From the NCBI GenBank assembly GCA_038521865.1, contig JBCBKO010000001.1, positions 682,001 through 746,000 of the forward strand: a stretch of 64,000 nt of DNA, in the 5' to 3' direction. The translations under genes and the position numbers were made by a program. Of this stretch, positions 37,171-45,688 are shown one piece after another; positions within the stretch are counted from its first letter, which is position 1; each line of letters opens with the position of its first letter. The notes beneath the pieces were generated by a model. The model was not told the origin of the DNA and searched no databases. It worked only from the letters and a program-made list of their open reading frames with translations. This stretch comes from CALBPI01 sp038521865. GTDB lineage: Bacteria > Pseudomonadota > Gammaproteobacteria > Steroidobacterales > Woeseiaceae.

Positions 37171-37738
37171 ACGCCTCAGCAGCCACTACCACGCGCGCTG
37201 CGCGAATGAGGCGGCCATTCAGGCTGTAGCCCTTCTGGATGACATCGATTACCGATCCAGGCTCCGCATCAGCGCTCGGGACCATTGTCATCGCCTCGTG
37301 CTCTTGCGGGTCAAAGGGCGCGCCGGTCGGGTCGATCACGGTCACTCCGAATTTCTCGAGCGTCGTCAACAGCAACTTCAGGGTGGCGGCGCTGCCCTCA
37401 AGCAAAGCTTCCGCGCTTGCCTGATCGCCCGCTGCAATTCCGGCCTCCAGGCTATCCGACACAGCAAGCAGCTCGCCGAGCAATCGCTCGTTGCCGAATT
37501 TGTGGGCTTGCTCGACGTCGCGCTGCGCGCGTTTGCGCACGTTATCCAGCTCAGCTACAGCGCGAACGTATTTGTCCCAATTCTCCTGCGCCTTAGCTTC
37601 GAGAGCGGCCAGCGGATCCGCTGACTCAGCCTGCTCCGCTTTGAGTGCCTCGTCAGAAATCTCCACGTGGTCATCAGCTGCCGATGACTGTGAAGTTTCT
37701 TTGTCGTTAGGCTGCGCCTGATTCGCGGTATCCGTCAT
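37166..37738 (-). CDS. grpE: nucleotide exchange factor GrpE
   Basis: GrpE releases ADP from DnaK. The 190-residue protein starts at ATG 37738 after GGAG; the extension to 37777 is not supported. It has an acidic disordered N-terminus, a long helix (ENWDKYVRAVAELDNVRKRAQRD region) and the beta-wing C-terminus with FDPQEHEAMTMV and VIQKGYSLNGRLIRAARVVV. It lies between hrcA and dnaK in the conserved order. Confidence 0.96.
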   Translation of the reverse strand: MTDTANQAQPNDKETSQSSAADDHVEISDEALKAEQAESADPLAALEAKAQENWDKYVRAVAELDNVRKRAQRDVEQAHKFGNERLLGELLAVSDSLEAGIAAGDQASAEALLEGSAATLKLLLTTLEKFGVTVIDPTGAPFDPQEHEAMTMVPSADAEPGSVIDVIQKGYSLNGRLIRAARVVVAAEAS

Positions 37739-37794
37739 GCCTGAATCTCCAGTTCGATGCCCAAACGACGGCATCATTCTTGTGTCTGGAGGGC

Positions 37795-38880
37795 TTATTG
37801 GGGCTCGTTTCTCGAATTCAAGATGGTGGAGAGCAACTTCGCCGTAATATCCACCACCGGAATGACCCGGTCATAGGCCATGCGCGTGGGCCCGATAACG
37901 CCCAGCACGCCCACGACCTCATCATCAATCGCATAGGGCGAGGCCACCACGCTGCAATCGTCCAGAATCTGATAGCCGGATTCCTCGCCAATGAATATCT
38001 GGACGCCACTCGCTTCGATACTGCGGTCGAGCAAGTCCAGCAAGTCGCGCTTCTGATTGAACGCATCAAAGAGCCGCCTTAGTTTTTCAACGTCGGACAA
38101 CTCCGAAAATCCCATGAGGTTGGTTTCCCCGGCCATGATGTACTCGGCCTCGGCGGGCTTGCCGGCATCGAGAGCCGTTTGAGCGATACTCACCACATCA
38201 ATCATCGCCTGATTCATTGATGCACGCGCGCGCTCCAGCTCCTCCAGGATCACGCCGCGAATCGCAGAGAGCTCCATCCCGCCACACTTCGAGTTGATGA
38301 AATTCGCCGCGTGCGTCAGTTCGTCTCGCGTGTATTCCCGTGAAGTCTGGAGAATGCGGTTCTGCACCTCGGAAGCATTGATGACCAAAATCGCCAAGAC
38401 CCGCTGATCGCCGAGCGGTAAAAACTCAATCTGGCGCAGGGTGACCTTCTCGGCACGAGGAACAGTGACGACGCCCGCCATCTGCGTGAACTGAGACAGT
38501 AGGCTGGACGCAGAGGAGACGAGTGATGCCGTATCGCTACTCTCGCTGGCCAATTGCGCCTCAAGCTCGCGCACAGCACGTGTTGTCAGCGGTCGAACAC
38601 GCATCAGACTGTCGACGAACACCCGGTACCCCAACGGTGTGGGCACGCGACCAGCGGATGTGTGCGGTGCGGCAACAAGCCCAAGCTCCTCAAGATCGGA
38701 CATGACATTGCGTATTGTCGCCGGGCTGAGCTCCAGCCCCCCGTCGCGAGCGAGCGTGCGAGAACCGACCGGTGTGCCGTCCTTTACGTAACGCTCGATC
38801 AAAACCCGAAGCAGCTTCTGAGCCCGGGGTGACAGTTCTGCTTGTTCAGACTTTCGTGCCAATGCCGAGGTTCTCTGCAT
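37795..38880 (-). CDS. hrcA: heat-inducible transcription repressor HrcA
   Basis: HrcA represses heat-shock genes by binding CIRCE inverted repeats. The 361-residue protein has an N-terminal winged helix (SPRAQKLLRVLIERYVKDG...SPATIRNVMSDLEELGLV, recognition region about 25-65) followed by the GAF-like and dimerisation domains. ATG 38880 follows GGGA; the frame extends 11 codons further. No CIRCE is visible upstream of hrcA, grpE or dnaK in this window, so its targets may be elsewhere (for example groESL). Confidence 0.95.
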   Translation of the reverse strand: MQRTSALARKSEQAELSPRAQKLLRVLIERYVKDGTPVGSRTLARDGGLELSPATIRNVMSDLEELGLVAAPHTSAGRVPTPLGYRVFVDSLMRVRPLTTRAVRELEAQLASESSDTASLVSSASSLLSQFTQMAGVVTVPRAEKVTLRQIEFLPLGDQRVLAILVINASEVQNRILQTSREYTRDELTHAANFINSKCGGMELSAIRGVILEELERARASMNQAMIDVVSIAQTALDAGKPAEAEYIMAGETNLMGFSELSDVEKLRRLFDAFNQKRDLLDLLDRSIEASGVQIFIGEESGYQILDDCSVVASPYAIDDEVVGVLGVIGPTRMAYDRVIPVVDITAKLLSTILNSRNEPQ

Positions 38881-38967
38881 GATTCCCAATCCAAGCTTAC
38901 CGCGACACAGCAAGGCGTCAACCAGACCATAAAACAGCGTTGCTGGACGTTGAACTAGCCGTCACAC

Positions 38968-38973
38968 TATAAA
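38968..38973 (+). promoter_or_regulatory. candidate -10 very close to the nadK start
   Basis: TATAAA lies only three bases before the nadK ATG, and there is no Shine-Dalgarno. If used, transcription would start at or just inside the start codon, which suggests a leaderless message or a different promoter further upstream. The -35 match (TGGACG, 18-bp spacing) is weak. Confidence 0.3.
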
Positions 38974-38976
38974 CTT

Positions 38977-39861
38977 ATGATCAAGACCGCAGCGTTATTC
39001 GGACACCCTAAAGACCCTCGCGTTCAGGAGCAGGCACGTGAGGTTGCCGATTTCCTGAAAGACGCGGGCGTCGATCCACTGTTGGGTGAGCCGATCGCAG
39101 GCGTAGCTGCGGAGGTGGTGCCGCGCGCCGCGCTGGTCGATCGTGCGGATTTGTTCATCGCCATCGGCGGCGACGGCACACTGCTCTACGCCGCTCGGAT
39201 CGCTATTGGGTACGAGATTCCGGTGCTCGGCATCAATCTTGGGCGCCTTGGCTTTCTTACCGACATTTCTCCTGATGAAATGAGTCGGTCGCTCGCTGCC
39301 GTTCTAGCCAACGAGGCGATTGAGGAATCGCGCTTGTTGCTCGAAGCAGAGGTGTTTCGCAACGGCCATAAAATCGCCAAAGCACTCGCGGTTAACGATG
39401 TTGTGGTTGGCCGGCGCGACACCGGACGCATGATCGATTTTGAGACTCGCGTTGATGATCGTTTTCTCAATGACCATGCGGGCGACGGCCTGATCCTTGC
39501 GACACCCACCGGGTCTACCGCTTACGCGCTGTCTTGCGGCGGGCCGATTCTCCAGCCGGGGATCGAAGCAATTGCCCTTGTCCCGGTGTGCCCACACACA
39601 CTCAGCGACCGACCGATCGTTTTGCCTGCCTCGGTCGAAATCAGCGTGCGGCGCACCGAGCGCTACCAAACCACTGCCGAGATCAGTGTTGATGGCCAAT
39701 TGCTGGGCGAACTGCAAGATAACGATTCGCTTATCGTGCGACGTGCGAATCAGCAGCTACGGCTGCTCCATCCGCCAGGCTACGATCACGCCGAACTATT
39801 GCGCTCCAAACTTAACTGGGGCGCGGATTCTCGCCGGCGCCGGGAACGGGACGGAGACTGA
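38977..39861 (+). CDS. nadK: NAD kinase
   Basis: NadK phosphorylates NAD to NADP. The 294-residue protein has the catalytic GGDGTLLYAAR motif, LGINLGRLGFLTDI, the NDVVVGR segment and DGLILATPTGSTAYALSCGGPI. ATG 38977 is the only start that keeps the conserved N-terminus, though no ribosome-binding site precedes it. It is divergent from hrcA and directly upstream of recN, the usual order in gammaproteobacteria. Confidence 0.96.
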   Translation: MIKTAALFGHPKDPRVQEQAREVADFLKDAGVDPLLGEPIAGVAAEVVPRAALVDRADLFIAIGGDGTLLYAARIAIGYEIPVLGINLGRLGFLTDISPDEMSRSLAAVLANEAIEESRLLLEAEVFRNGHKIAKALAVNDVVVGRRDTGRMIDFETRVDDRFLNDHAGDGLILATPTGSTAYALSCGGPILQPGIEAIALVPVCPHTLSDRPIVLPASVEISVRRTERYQTTAEISVDGQLLGELQDNDSLIVRRANQQLRLLHPPGYDHAELLRSKLNWGADSRRRRERDGD

Positions 39862-39862
39862 C

Positions 39863-41530
39863 ATGCTGTGCATGATGCATGTACGCAACTTTGCGATTAT
39901 CGAATCGGTCGAGGTCGAGTTTTCCACCGGTATGAACGTAATGACCGGCGAAACCGGGGCGGGCAAATCCATACTGATCGACGCACTGGGTCTCGTACTG
40001 GGCGAGCGTGCGTCGACCGATGTGATCCGCGCTGGTCAGTCGCGAGCCGAAATTGCCGCCAGCTTCGAGCCTGGCGAGTCAGCCCAAGCCTGGTTGGAAG
40101 CACGTGCGCTCGACGCGGGCGGCGAATGCCATCTGCGCCGCGTAATTGCGGAAGACGGACGGGCCCGAGGCTTTATCAACGGTAACCCGGCGACAATGCA
40201 GAGCCTCCGCGAGTTGGGCGCCCTACTTGTCAATATCCATGGCCAGCATGAGCACCAATCGCTGACACGAAGCGAGGTGCAACGAGACCTGTTGGACGCG
40301 CGTGGCGATTACGACACGCTGCTCACAAATATCGAGACAGCATGGCATCGGTGGCGCGAGGCAAAAGACGCTCTGGAACAGGTGGAGACCGCGTCCACTG
40401 ACGATGCCGATCGAGCCGAGTTTCTTCGTTTCCAATTGGCCGAACTGGATGCATTAGGGGTTGCTGAGGGTGAGTTCGAAACCCTCGAGACTGAGCGTTT
40501 GAAACTCGCCAATGCCACCTCCATCGCTGAGCGCGGACAAAGCGCGCTCGAAGCGCTGTATGACGGCGAACCTACGAATGCACTCGGGCTGCTCGCAGCG
40601 GCTTCAAAGGCGGTCGAGAGTCTCGCGGAGATGGCGCCCGAGCTCCGAGAAGCTGCTGAGCTACTCAATGCTGCAGAAGCCAACATCAGTGAGGCCGGTG
40701 GACTGCTGCAACGATTCCTGTCGTCGGCAGAGGCTGATCCTTCACGCTTGTCCGAGGTGGAACAGCGAAGCGATGAAATTCGCACTCAGGCACGCAAACA
40801 CAGGATCGAACCAGAGCGCGTTTTTCAACAAGCCGAGCACCTGCGATCCGCACTATCGACGATCGACAATGCCGAGCACGAAATCGAGTCACTGCAAGTC
40901 GCGCTCACTGCCGCCAGTGACGATTACGAAAAACTGGCTAGACAGTTATCAAAGTCACGCCAGCGAGCAGCAAAGGCCTTCGGTGAGGAAGTCACGACTG
41001 ATATGCAGGCGCTCGGCATGCAGGGCGGTCGTTTTCGGGTGGTCATTGAATCTCCGATCGATGCCACGCCGCGCCAACACGGCCTGGATCAGGTGCGGTT
41101 TGAGGTGGCGGCGAATCCGGGACAACCTCCGCAACCAATCGCCAAAGTGGCCAGCGGCGGCGAGCTGTCTCGAATCTCACTCGCGATCCAAGTTGCCGCC
41201 GGCCAACGCAAGGGCGTTGGTAGCATGATTTTTGATGAGGTCGACAGCGGAGTCGGTGGCGGTGTCGCCGAGGTGGTCGGCAAGAAAATGCGCGGTCTTG
41301 CGAACGCGTGTCAGGTGCTGGCCGTGACGCACCTGCCGCAGGTCGCTGGCCAGGCGCATCACCATTTGCGCGTCAGCAAAATGACCGACGGGAAATCCAC
41401 AAAAACCAAGATCGTCCCGTTATCGATGGACGAACGTGTTGAGGAGATAGCGAGGATGCTCGGTGGCGTCGAAATTACCGGCACCACTCGTGATCATGCC
41501 CGAGAGATGCTCCAGACCGCGGCTAGCTGA
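39863..41530 (+). CDS. recN: DNA repair protein RecN
   Basis: RecN is an SMC-like ATPase acting in double-strand break repair. The 555-residue protein has Walker A (GETGAGKS), long coiled-coil arms between about residues 170 and 370, the ABC signature ASGGELSRISLAIQ and Walker B IFDEVDSGVGG. The frame is open from 39497 inside nadK, but ATG 39863, one base after the nadK stop with GGAG upstream, gives MLCMMHVRNFAIIESVEVEF. MMH or MH starts four or five codons later are also possible. SOS boxes were not seen upstream. Confidence 0.95.
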   Translation: MLCMMHVRNFAIIESVEVEFSTGMNVMTGETGAGKSILIDALGLVLGERASTDVIRAGQSRAEIAASFEPGESAQAWLEARALDAGGECHLRRVIAEDGRARGFINGNPATMQSLRELGALLVNIHGQHEHQSLTRSEVQRDLLDARGDYDTLLTNIETAWHRWREAKDALEQVETASTDDADRAEFLRFQLAELDALGVAEGEFETLETERLKLANATSIAERGQSALEALYDGEPTNALGLLAAASKAVESLAEMAPELREAAELLNAAEANISEAGGLLQRFLSSAEADPSRLSEVEQRSDEIRTQARKHRIEPERVFQQAEHLRSALSTIDNAEHEIESLQVALTAASDDYEKLARQLSKSRQRAAKAFGEEVTTDMQALGMQGGRFRVVIESPIDATPRQHGLDQVRFEVAANPGQPPQPIAKVASGGELSRISLAIQVAAGQRKGVGSMIFDEVDSGVGGGVAEVVGKKMRGLANACQVLAVTHLPQVAGQAHHHLRVSKMTDGKSTKTKIVPLSMDERVEEIARMLGGVEITGTTRDHAREMLQTAAS

Positions 41531-41533
41531 GGG

Positions 41534-41950
41534 CTACTTTTGCTTCTTTTTGACGTACAGCACCAAGCTGTGGTCGTGTAGATCATAGCCATGCGCCTCA
41601 GCCACTTCGTGCTGTAGTTTTTCGATTTCGTCGCTCACGAACTCGATCACCTCGCCCGAATCGATATCCACCATATGGTCATGATGGCTCCCATCATCAA
41701 GCTCGAAAACCGAATGCGCGTCGGTGAAGTTTTGCCGCGACACAAGACCAGCCGTCTCGAACTGCGTCAGGACGCGGTAGACCGTCGCAAGTCCGATATC
41801 CTCGCCAGAATCCAACAGTTCCCGATAGATGTCCTCAGCGCTCAAGTGACGGGCACTGGAACTCTCGAGTATTTCGAGAATCTTTAACCTGGGAAGCGTG
41901 ACCTTCAGGCCAACGCGGCGGAGATCACTGGATTGGACTTTACCGGACAT
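41534..41950 (-). CDS. fur: ferric uptake regulator Fur
   Basis: Fur represses iron-uptake genes when loaded with Fe2+. The 138-residue protein has the winged helix (TLPRLKILEILE...AEDIYRELLDSGEDIGLATVYRVLTQFE) and the metal-binding HHDHMVDIDSGEVIEF. It lacks the CxxC structural-zinc pair of E. coli Fur (DIDS replaces CLDC), as in Pseudomonas Fur. It is convergent with recN (3-nt gap) and divergent from bamE. No clear Fur box is seen in the 103-nt divergent region. Confidence 0.95.
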   Translation of the reverse strand: MSGKVQSSDLRRVGLKVTLPRLKILEILESSSARHLSAEDIYRELLDSGEDIGLATVYRVLTQFETAGLVSRQNFTDAHSVFELDDGSHHDHMVDIDSGEVIEFVSDEIEKLQHEVAEAHGYDLHDHSLVLYVKKKQK

Positions 41951-42053
41951 GCGCGTCTCATCGCGATTCGTGAGAACGGTAAGGTATCATGTCCAGATAG
42001 ATGCCGCGATCCCCATCAGGGACGCTCGTGACAACACTGGAATCAAGTTACCA

Positions 42054-42395
42054 ATGAGAAATGTTTGCATTGTACTGGCACTCGCCATGTGCTCCGGGTG
42101 CGTCTACAGACTGGCGCTCCAGCAGGGCAATATCGCTGAATTGGAAGACGTCGACCGAGTCGAAGTGGGCATGACCCCGAGTCAGGTCCGCTTCCTGCTC
42201 GGCTCCCCTTTGGTGGATGATCCGTTCAGTGACGATCGATGGGATTATGTGTTCATGAGTCGTGTGGGTCGCAACGACCCCGAGACGCGAAAGTTCCTGA
42301 CGGTTTACTTCGAAGACGGCAAGGTGTCGCGCATCGTTCGTGACGATCCGCCACCCTTGGAGCCGTTGGAACCTGAATCTGATTCGAACAGCTAG
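42054..42395 (+). CDS. bamE: outer membrane protein assembly factor BamE
   Basis: BamE (SmpA) is a lipoprotein of the BAM complex that inserts beta-barrel proteins in the outer membrane. The 113-residue product starts at ATG 42054 with a short signal peptide and a lipidation site probably at C16 (AMCSGC). The BamE fold is seen in VEVGMTPSQVRFLLGSPLVDDPF and RWDYVF. It is divergent from fur, and its stop directly abuts the stop of rnfH. Confidence 0.93.
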   Translation: MRNVCIVLALAMCSGCVYRLALQQGNIAELEDVDRVEVGMTPSQVRFLLGSPLVDDPFSDDRWDYVFMSRVGRNDPETRKFLTVYFEDGKVSRIVRDDPPPLEPLEPESDSNS

Positions 42396-42719
42396 TCAGG
42401 CTTCGTCCTGCCGCGACACCATGGTTTCGCCGACCGCCGCAAGCTCTCGTCGCGCGCGTCGTGGATCGATGTAAAGCGGTCTGTAAAGTTCCACACGATC
42501 ACCGCTGTTTAGTGTGTGCTCGGGTTCAACCACTTCACCCCAAATCCCAAGCTTTAGCTTAGCGAGAGTGAGTTCAGGAAATTTGGTACCGATATCCGAG
42601 TGCTGAACTGCGTCCGCAGCACTGCTGCCTTTCGGAACGGTCACGGCGATCACAACCTGCTGCTCTGGCGTAGCGAGCGCCACCTCCACACTGATTTGCT
42701 CGTCCGCAAGGCTGTCCAC
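42396..42719 (-). CDS. rnfH: RnfH family protein (UPF0125)
   Basis: This is a small beta-grasp protein of unknown function named after its position in rnf clusters. The 107-residue product shows the family pattern of VEVALATPEQQVVIAVTVPKG and GIWGEVVEPEHTLNSGDRVELYRPL. It overlaps the ratA stop by one base and so is translationally coupled to the RatA gene, the usual pairing. No Rnf complex genes are in the window. Confidence 0.9.
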   Translation of the reverse strand: MDSLADEQISVEVALATPEQQVVIAVTVPKGSSAADAVQHSDIGTKFPELTLAKLKLGIWGEVVEPEHTLNSGDRVELYRPLYIDPRRARRELAAVGETMVSRQDEA

Positions 42720-43150
42720 TAGCCGTAGACCCGCTCTGCTCTTCGCGTAAATGCATCGACGAGTTCATTACAGGTCTTTTCAAAAAAGCCACCCAGCATG
42801 ACACCCAGCATCGGTGACGAGAACTCGAACTCGATGTCGAGCGCCACACGACAGCCCGCATCACCGAGCGGTTTGAAACTCCACACACCTTCCAGGTGGC
42901 TGAACGGGCCATCAACCAAGTGCATTTCCATTAGCTCGCCGGGCGTACCCACATTGCGCGTGGTGAACTCCTTGGTCATGCCGCCCTTAGTCAACTCGAG
43001 CGTCGCACGCACAGAGTTGTTCTCCCGTTCATGCACAACCGATGAAGTGCACCAGGGCAGAAACTCGGGATACGTCTCTATCGCATCAACGAGGTCGTAC
43101 ATCTGTTGCGCCGAAAAAGGAACCAGCGCTTGTCGGCTAGCATGTCGCAT
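42719..43150 (-). CDS. ratA: RatA/COQ10-like START-domain protein (YfjG)
   Basis: This family is known as RatA (ribosome association toxin) in E. coli and is related to the ubiquinone-binding chaperone Coq10. The 143-residue protein has the START-like segments VPFSAQQMYDLVDAIETYPEFLPWC and GVWSFKPLGDAGCRVALDIEFEFSSP. ATG 43150 overlaps the transporter stop (TGATG), so the TTG three bases upstream is not needed. Its true role, toxin or quinone-related, cannot be decided here. Confidence 0.91.
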   Translation of the reverse strand: MRHASRQALVPFSAQQMYDLVDAIETYPEFLPWCTSSVVHERENNSVRATLELTKGGMTKEFTTRNVGTPGELMEMHLVDGPFSHLEGVWSFKPLGDAGCRVALDIEFEFSSPMLGVMLGGFFEKTCNELVDAFTRRAERVYG

Positions 43151-44541
43151 CAAGCGAATCGCTGTGCAATCAAATCCCAGAGCCCAGTGCCGTTGATCAA
43201 GACCAGCAGCACGCCGACAGGCGCCACAAAGCGCGCAAGGAATCGCCAGACTTTGAATGCGGCGCCCTGGGTACCCAACTCCGATGACGTCGAGTTAGCG
43301 CACATCACCCACCCCGCAAACACCGTAATCAGAACACCACCCAACGGCAGCATGATGTTGCTCGTCAGGAAGTCTATGTTATCGAATGGCGTGCCTCGTC
43401 CAACACTGACGTCAGAGAGCACGTTGAACGACAGCACAGACAGCACACCCACCAGCCAGATCACCACGCCCACAATAGACGCTGCCGAGCGACGGGTGAG
43501 CCCAAAGCGCTCGACAGACCAGGCCACCGCAGGCTCCATCAGGCCAATGGCCGATGTCAGTGCGGCGAAGCTCAATAACACAAAGAACAGAGTCCCAAAT
43601 AAGGTGCCGCCGGTCATGCCACCGAAGGCAAGCGGCAACGTCTGAAACACGAGGCCCGGGCCAGCCCCAGGGTTTAAGCCGTTGGCGAAGACTATTGGGA
43701 AAATGACGAGTGCCGACAGCATCGCGATAAATGTATCCGCAATCACAACCGTCACCGATGCATTTCCAATCGAGGTCTCTTCAGGCAGGTAGGCACCGTA
43801 CGCCATGATGGCACCCATGCCGATCGACAAACTGAAAAACGCCTGTCCTAGCGCGACCAATACTGCGTCGATGTTGATCTTGGAAAAATCAGGCGTGAAT
43901 AGGAACTTCACACCTTGCGCGAAGTGTCCGGTTGTCATCGCATAAACGAATAGCACGAGCATCAGCGTGAGTAACCCTGGCACCATGAACTTGACCGCAC
44001 TCTCGAGCCCCTTCTCGACGCCGCGAGCCACGAGCGTGACGCTGATAACCATGAAAACCGTATGCCACAAAAGCACTCGTGACCAGCTTCCAGTCAACCC
44101 AGCGAAAACTGCCTCTACGCCGGCCGCGTCCTGTTGATGAAACGCACCCGAGAGCGACTGGATGACATAGTCGAGAGACCAACCGGCAATCACGCTGTAG
44201 TAAGAGAGGATCAATACTCCAGCGAGCACACCCATGCCGCCGACCCAGCCCCACGCACTGGTTGAGCCCTCCTCTTCGCCGAGCAAGGACATGGTTTCGA
44301 TCGGGTTTCGACGACCCCGGCGACCGATGATGATCTCGCTCATCATGACCGGTAGCCCGATGACGAAGCAGCACAGCAAATAGATCAAAACGAACGCACC
44401 GCCGCCGTACTCGCCGGCGACGTAGGGAAACTTCCAAATGTTCCCAAGGCCAACGGCGGAGCCCGTTACGGCCAAAATAAACGCCAGTCGAGACGACCAC
44501 TGGCCGTGCAGCGACGACCGGTTAGCTGAATTAGGAACCAC
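43150..44541 (-). CDS. sodium-dependent transporter, NSS/SNF family
   Basis: This 463-residue inner-membrane protein belongs to the neurotransmitter:sodium symporters (LeuT fold). The first helix carries the Na+- and substrate-site sequence GSAVGLGNIWKFPYVAGEYGGG. About 12 helices follow. Substrates in bacteria are usually amino acids; this one is unknown. The start is GTG 44541 after GAGGGGG. Its stop overlaps ratA, so it may be co-transcribed with ratA-rnfH, which is not a functionally obvious pairing. Confidence 0.92.
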   Translation of the reverse strand: MVPNSANRSSLHGQWSSRLAFILAVTGSAVGLGNIWKFPYVAGEYGGGAFVLIYLLCCFVIGLPVMMSEIIIGRRGRRNPIETMSLLGEEEGSTSAWGWVGGMGVLAGVLILSYYSVIAGWSLDYVIQSLSGAFHQQDAAGVEAVFAGLTGSWSRVLLWHTVFMVISVTLVARGVEKGLESAVKFMVPGLLTLMLVLFVYAMTTGHFAQGVKFLFTPDFSKINIDAVLVALGQAFFSLSIGMGAIMAYGAYLPEETSIGNASVTVVIADTFIAMLSALVIFPIVFANGLNPGAGPGLVFQTLPLAFGGMTGGTLFGTLFFVLLSFAALTSAIGLMEPAVAWSVERFGLTRRSAASIVGVVIWLVGVLSVLSFNVLSDVSVGRGTPFDNIDFLTSNIMLPLGGVLITVFAGWVMCANSTSSELGTQGAAFKVWRFLARFVAPVGVLLVLINGTGLWDLIAQRFA

Positions 44542-44675
44542 GGAAACCCCCTCAGGTCATATTTTTTTCGGCGATTTTGCGCCAATAAGCCCCACTGCAC
44601 AACACGATTGCAATGCCAACGACCCACGCATCCGGTATCCTTGGCGCCCTTTTTCACCCGGTTCGGCGCACGGCC

Positions 44676-45152
44676 ATGGCCAAGCAGAAACGCAAGACAC
44701 CTGAAAACGTGATTGCCCTGAACCGCAAGGCACGCCACGACTACACCATTGAGGAGACCCTCGAAGCCGGCATCGTATTGCACGGTTGGGAAGTCAAAGC
44801 GCTGCGTGCGGGCAAAGGACAGATCGCCGAAAGCCACGTGCAACTGCGCGAGGGTGAGGCGTGGCTGTTCAATGCTCAGATCATGCCGCTACTCTCGGCC
44901 TCGAGCCACGTGCGCCCGGAGCCGACACGTAGTCGTAAGTTACTGCTACATCGAGAACAACTGGATCGTTTAGTTGGTGCGGTTGAGCGCAAGGGCTACA
45001 CGATCGTACCGCTCGACATGCATTGGAAGGCCGGCAACGTAAAGGTCACGATTGGCTACGCCAAAGGCAAGAAACTGCATGACAAGCGTGCCGACGCCAA
45101 AGAGAAAGATTGGGCCCGACAGAAGCAACGCATTCTGAAACACGGCGGCTAG
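44676..45152 (+). CDS. smpB: SsrA-binding protein SmpB
   Basis: SmpB binds tmRNA and carries it into stalled ribosomes. The 158-residue protein starts at ATG 44676 (MAKQKRKTPENVIALNRKA), with the OB-fold segments HDYTIEETLEAGIVLHGWEVKALR, and the basic C-terminal tail KKLHDKRADAKEKDWARQKQRI that fills the empty mRNA channel. Its RNA partner ssrA lies 2.9 kb downstream on the same strand. Confidence 0.97.
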   Translation: MAKQKRKTPENVIALNRKARHDYTIEETLEAGIVLHGWEVKALRAGKGQIAESHVQLREGEAWLFNAQIMPLLSASSHVRPEPTRSRKLLLHREQLDRLVGAVERKGYTIVPLDMHWKAGNVKVTIGYAKGKKLHDKRADAKEKDWARQKQRILKHGG

Positions 45153-45179
45153 GCCGGGCCCGAACACCCTACGCGACTA

Positions 45180-45665
45180 TCACCCCGCGTGAGCAATACA
45201 CTCGATTTCGACGCGACCATTTAACGCAATACCGCTAACGCCGACAGCGCTGCGTGCTGGTGGATTGCGGAAGAACGTCTTGTATACCTCGTTCATCGCA
45301 CCCCACTCCGCCATGTCGGCAAGGAACACCGTGCACTTAACGACGTCGTCCATCGAGTAACCGAAATCCTCCAGACGTTGCGAGATATTCATCATCGTCT
45401 GACGCGTTTCTGGCTGAATCCCGCCCTCTACCAACTGTCGCGTGCCTGGCGGAATACCGAGCATCCCGGATAAGTACAGTGTCTCGCCCGAACGAACGGC
45501 TGCTGAGAACGGCAGGTCCATGCCTTCGGTGCCTGGCGCCTGCAAATACTCCACAGTTGATGGCATCACAGCTTCTTCATCATCGTCGAAGTCAGAATCA
45601 ACCGATACAACGCAACCGGACAAGCCGACCAACGTCGCGGTCAACACCAGGTTTCTCATGCTCAT
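45180..45665 (-). CDS. RidA/YjgF-family lipoprotein
   Basis: RidA proteins deaminate reactive enamine/imine intermediates, normally in the cytoplasm. This 161-residue product has a lipoprotein signal (MSMRNLVLTATLVGLSGC; lipobox LSGC) followed by an acidic linker and a full RidA domain. The domain includes SGMLGIPPGTRQLVEGG, a GYSMDDVVKCTVFLADM helix region and PPARSAVGVSGIALNGRVEIECIA, with the carboxylate-binding Arg retained. ATG 45665 follows GGGGG. It is convergent with smpB. An exported RidA must act on a different substrate pool. Confidence 0.88.
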   Translation of the reverse strand: MSMRNLVLTATLVGLSGCVVSVDSDFDDDEEAVMPSTVEYLQAPGTEGMDLPFSAAVRSGETLYLSGMLGIPPGTRQLVEGGIQPETRQTMMNISQRLEDFGYSMDDVVKCTVFLADMAEWGAMNEVYKTFFRNPPARSAVGVSGIALNGRVEIECIAHAG

Positions 45666-45688
45666 GAATGTGCCCCCTTTCGGCATGT

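Noticed and set aside
41951..42053. Fur box in the fur-bamE divergent region
   Set aside because: No 19-bp GATAATGATAATC-like repeat is visible.
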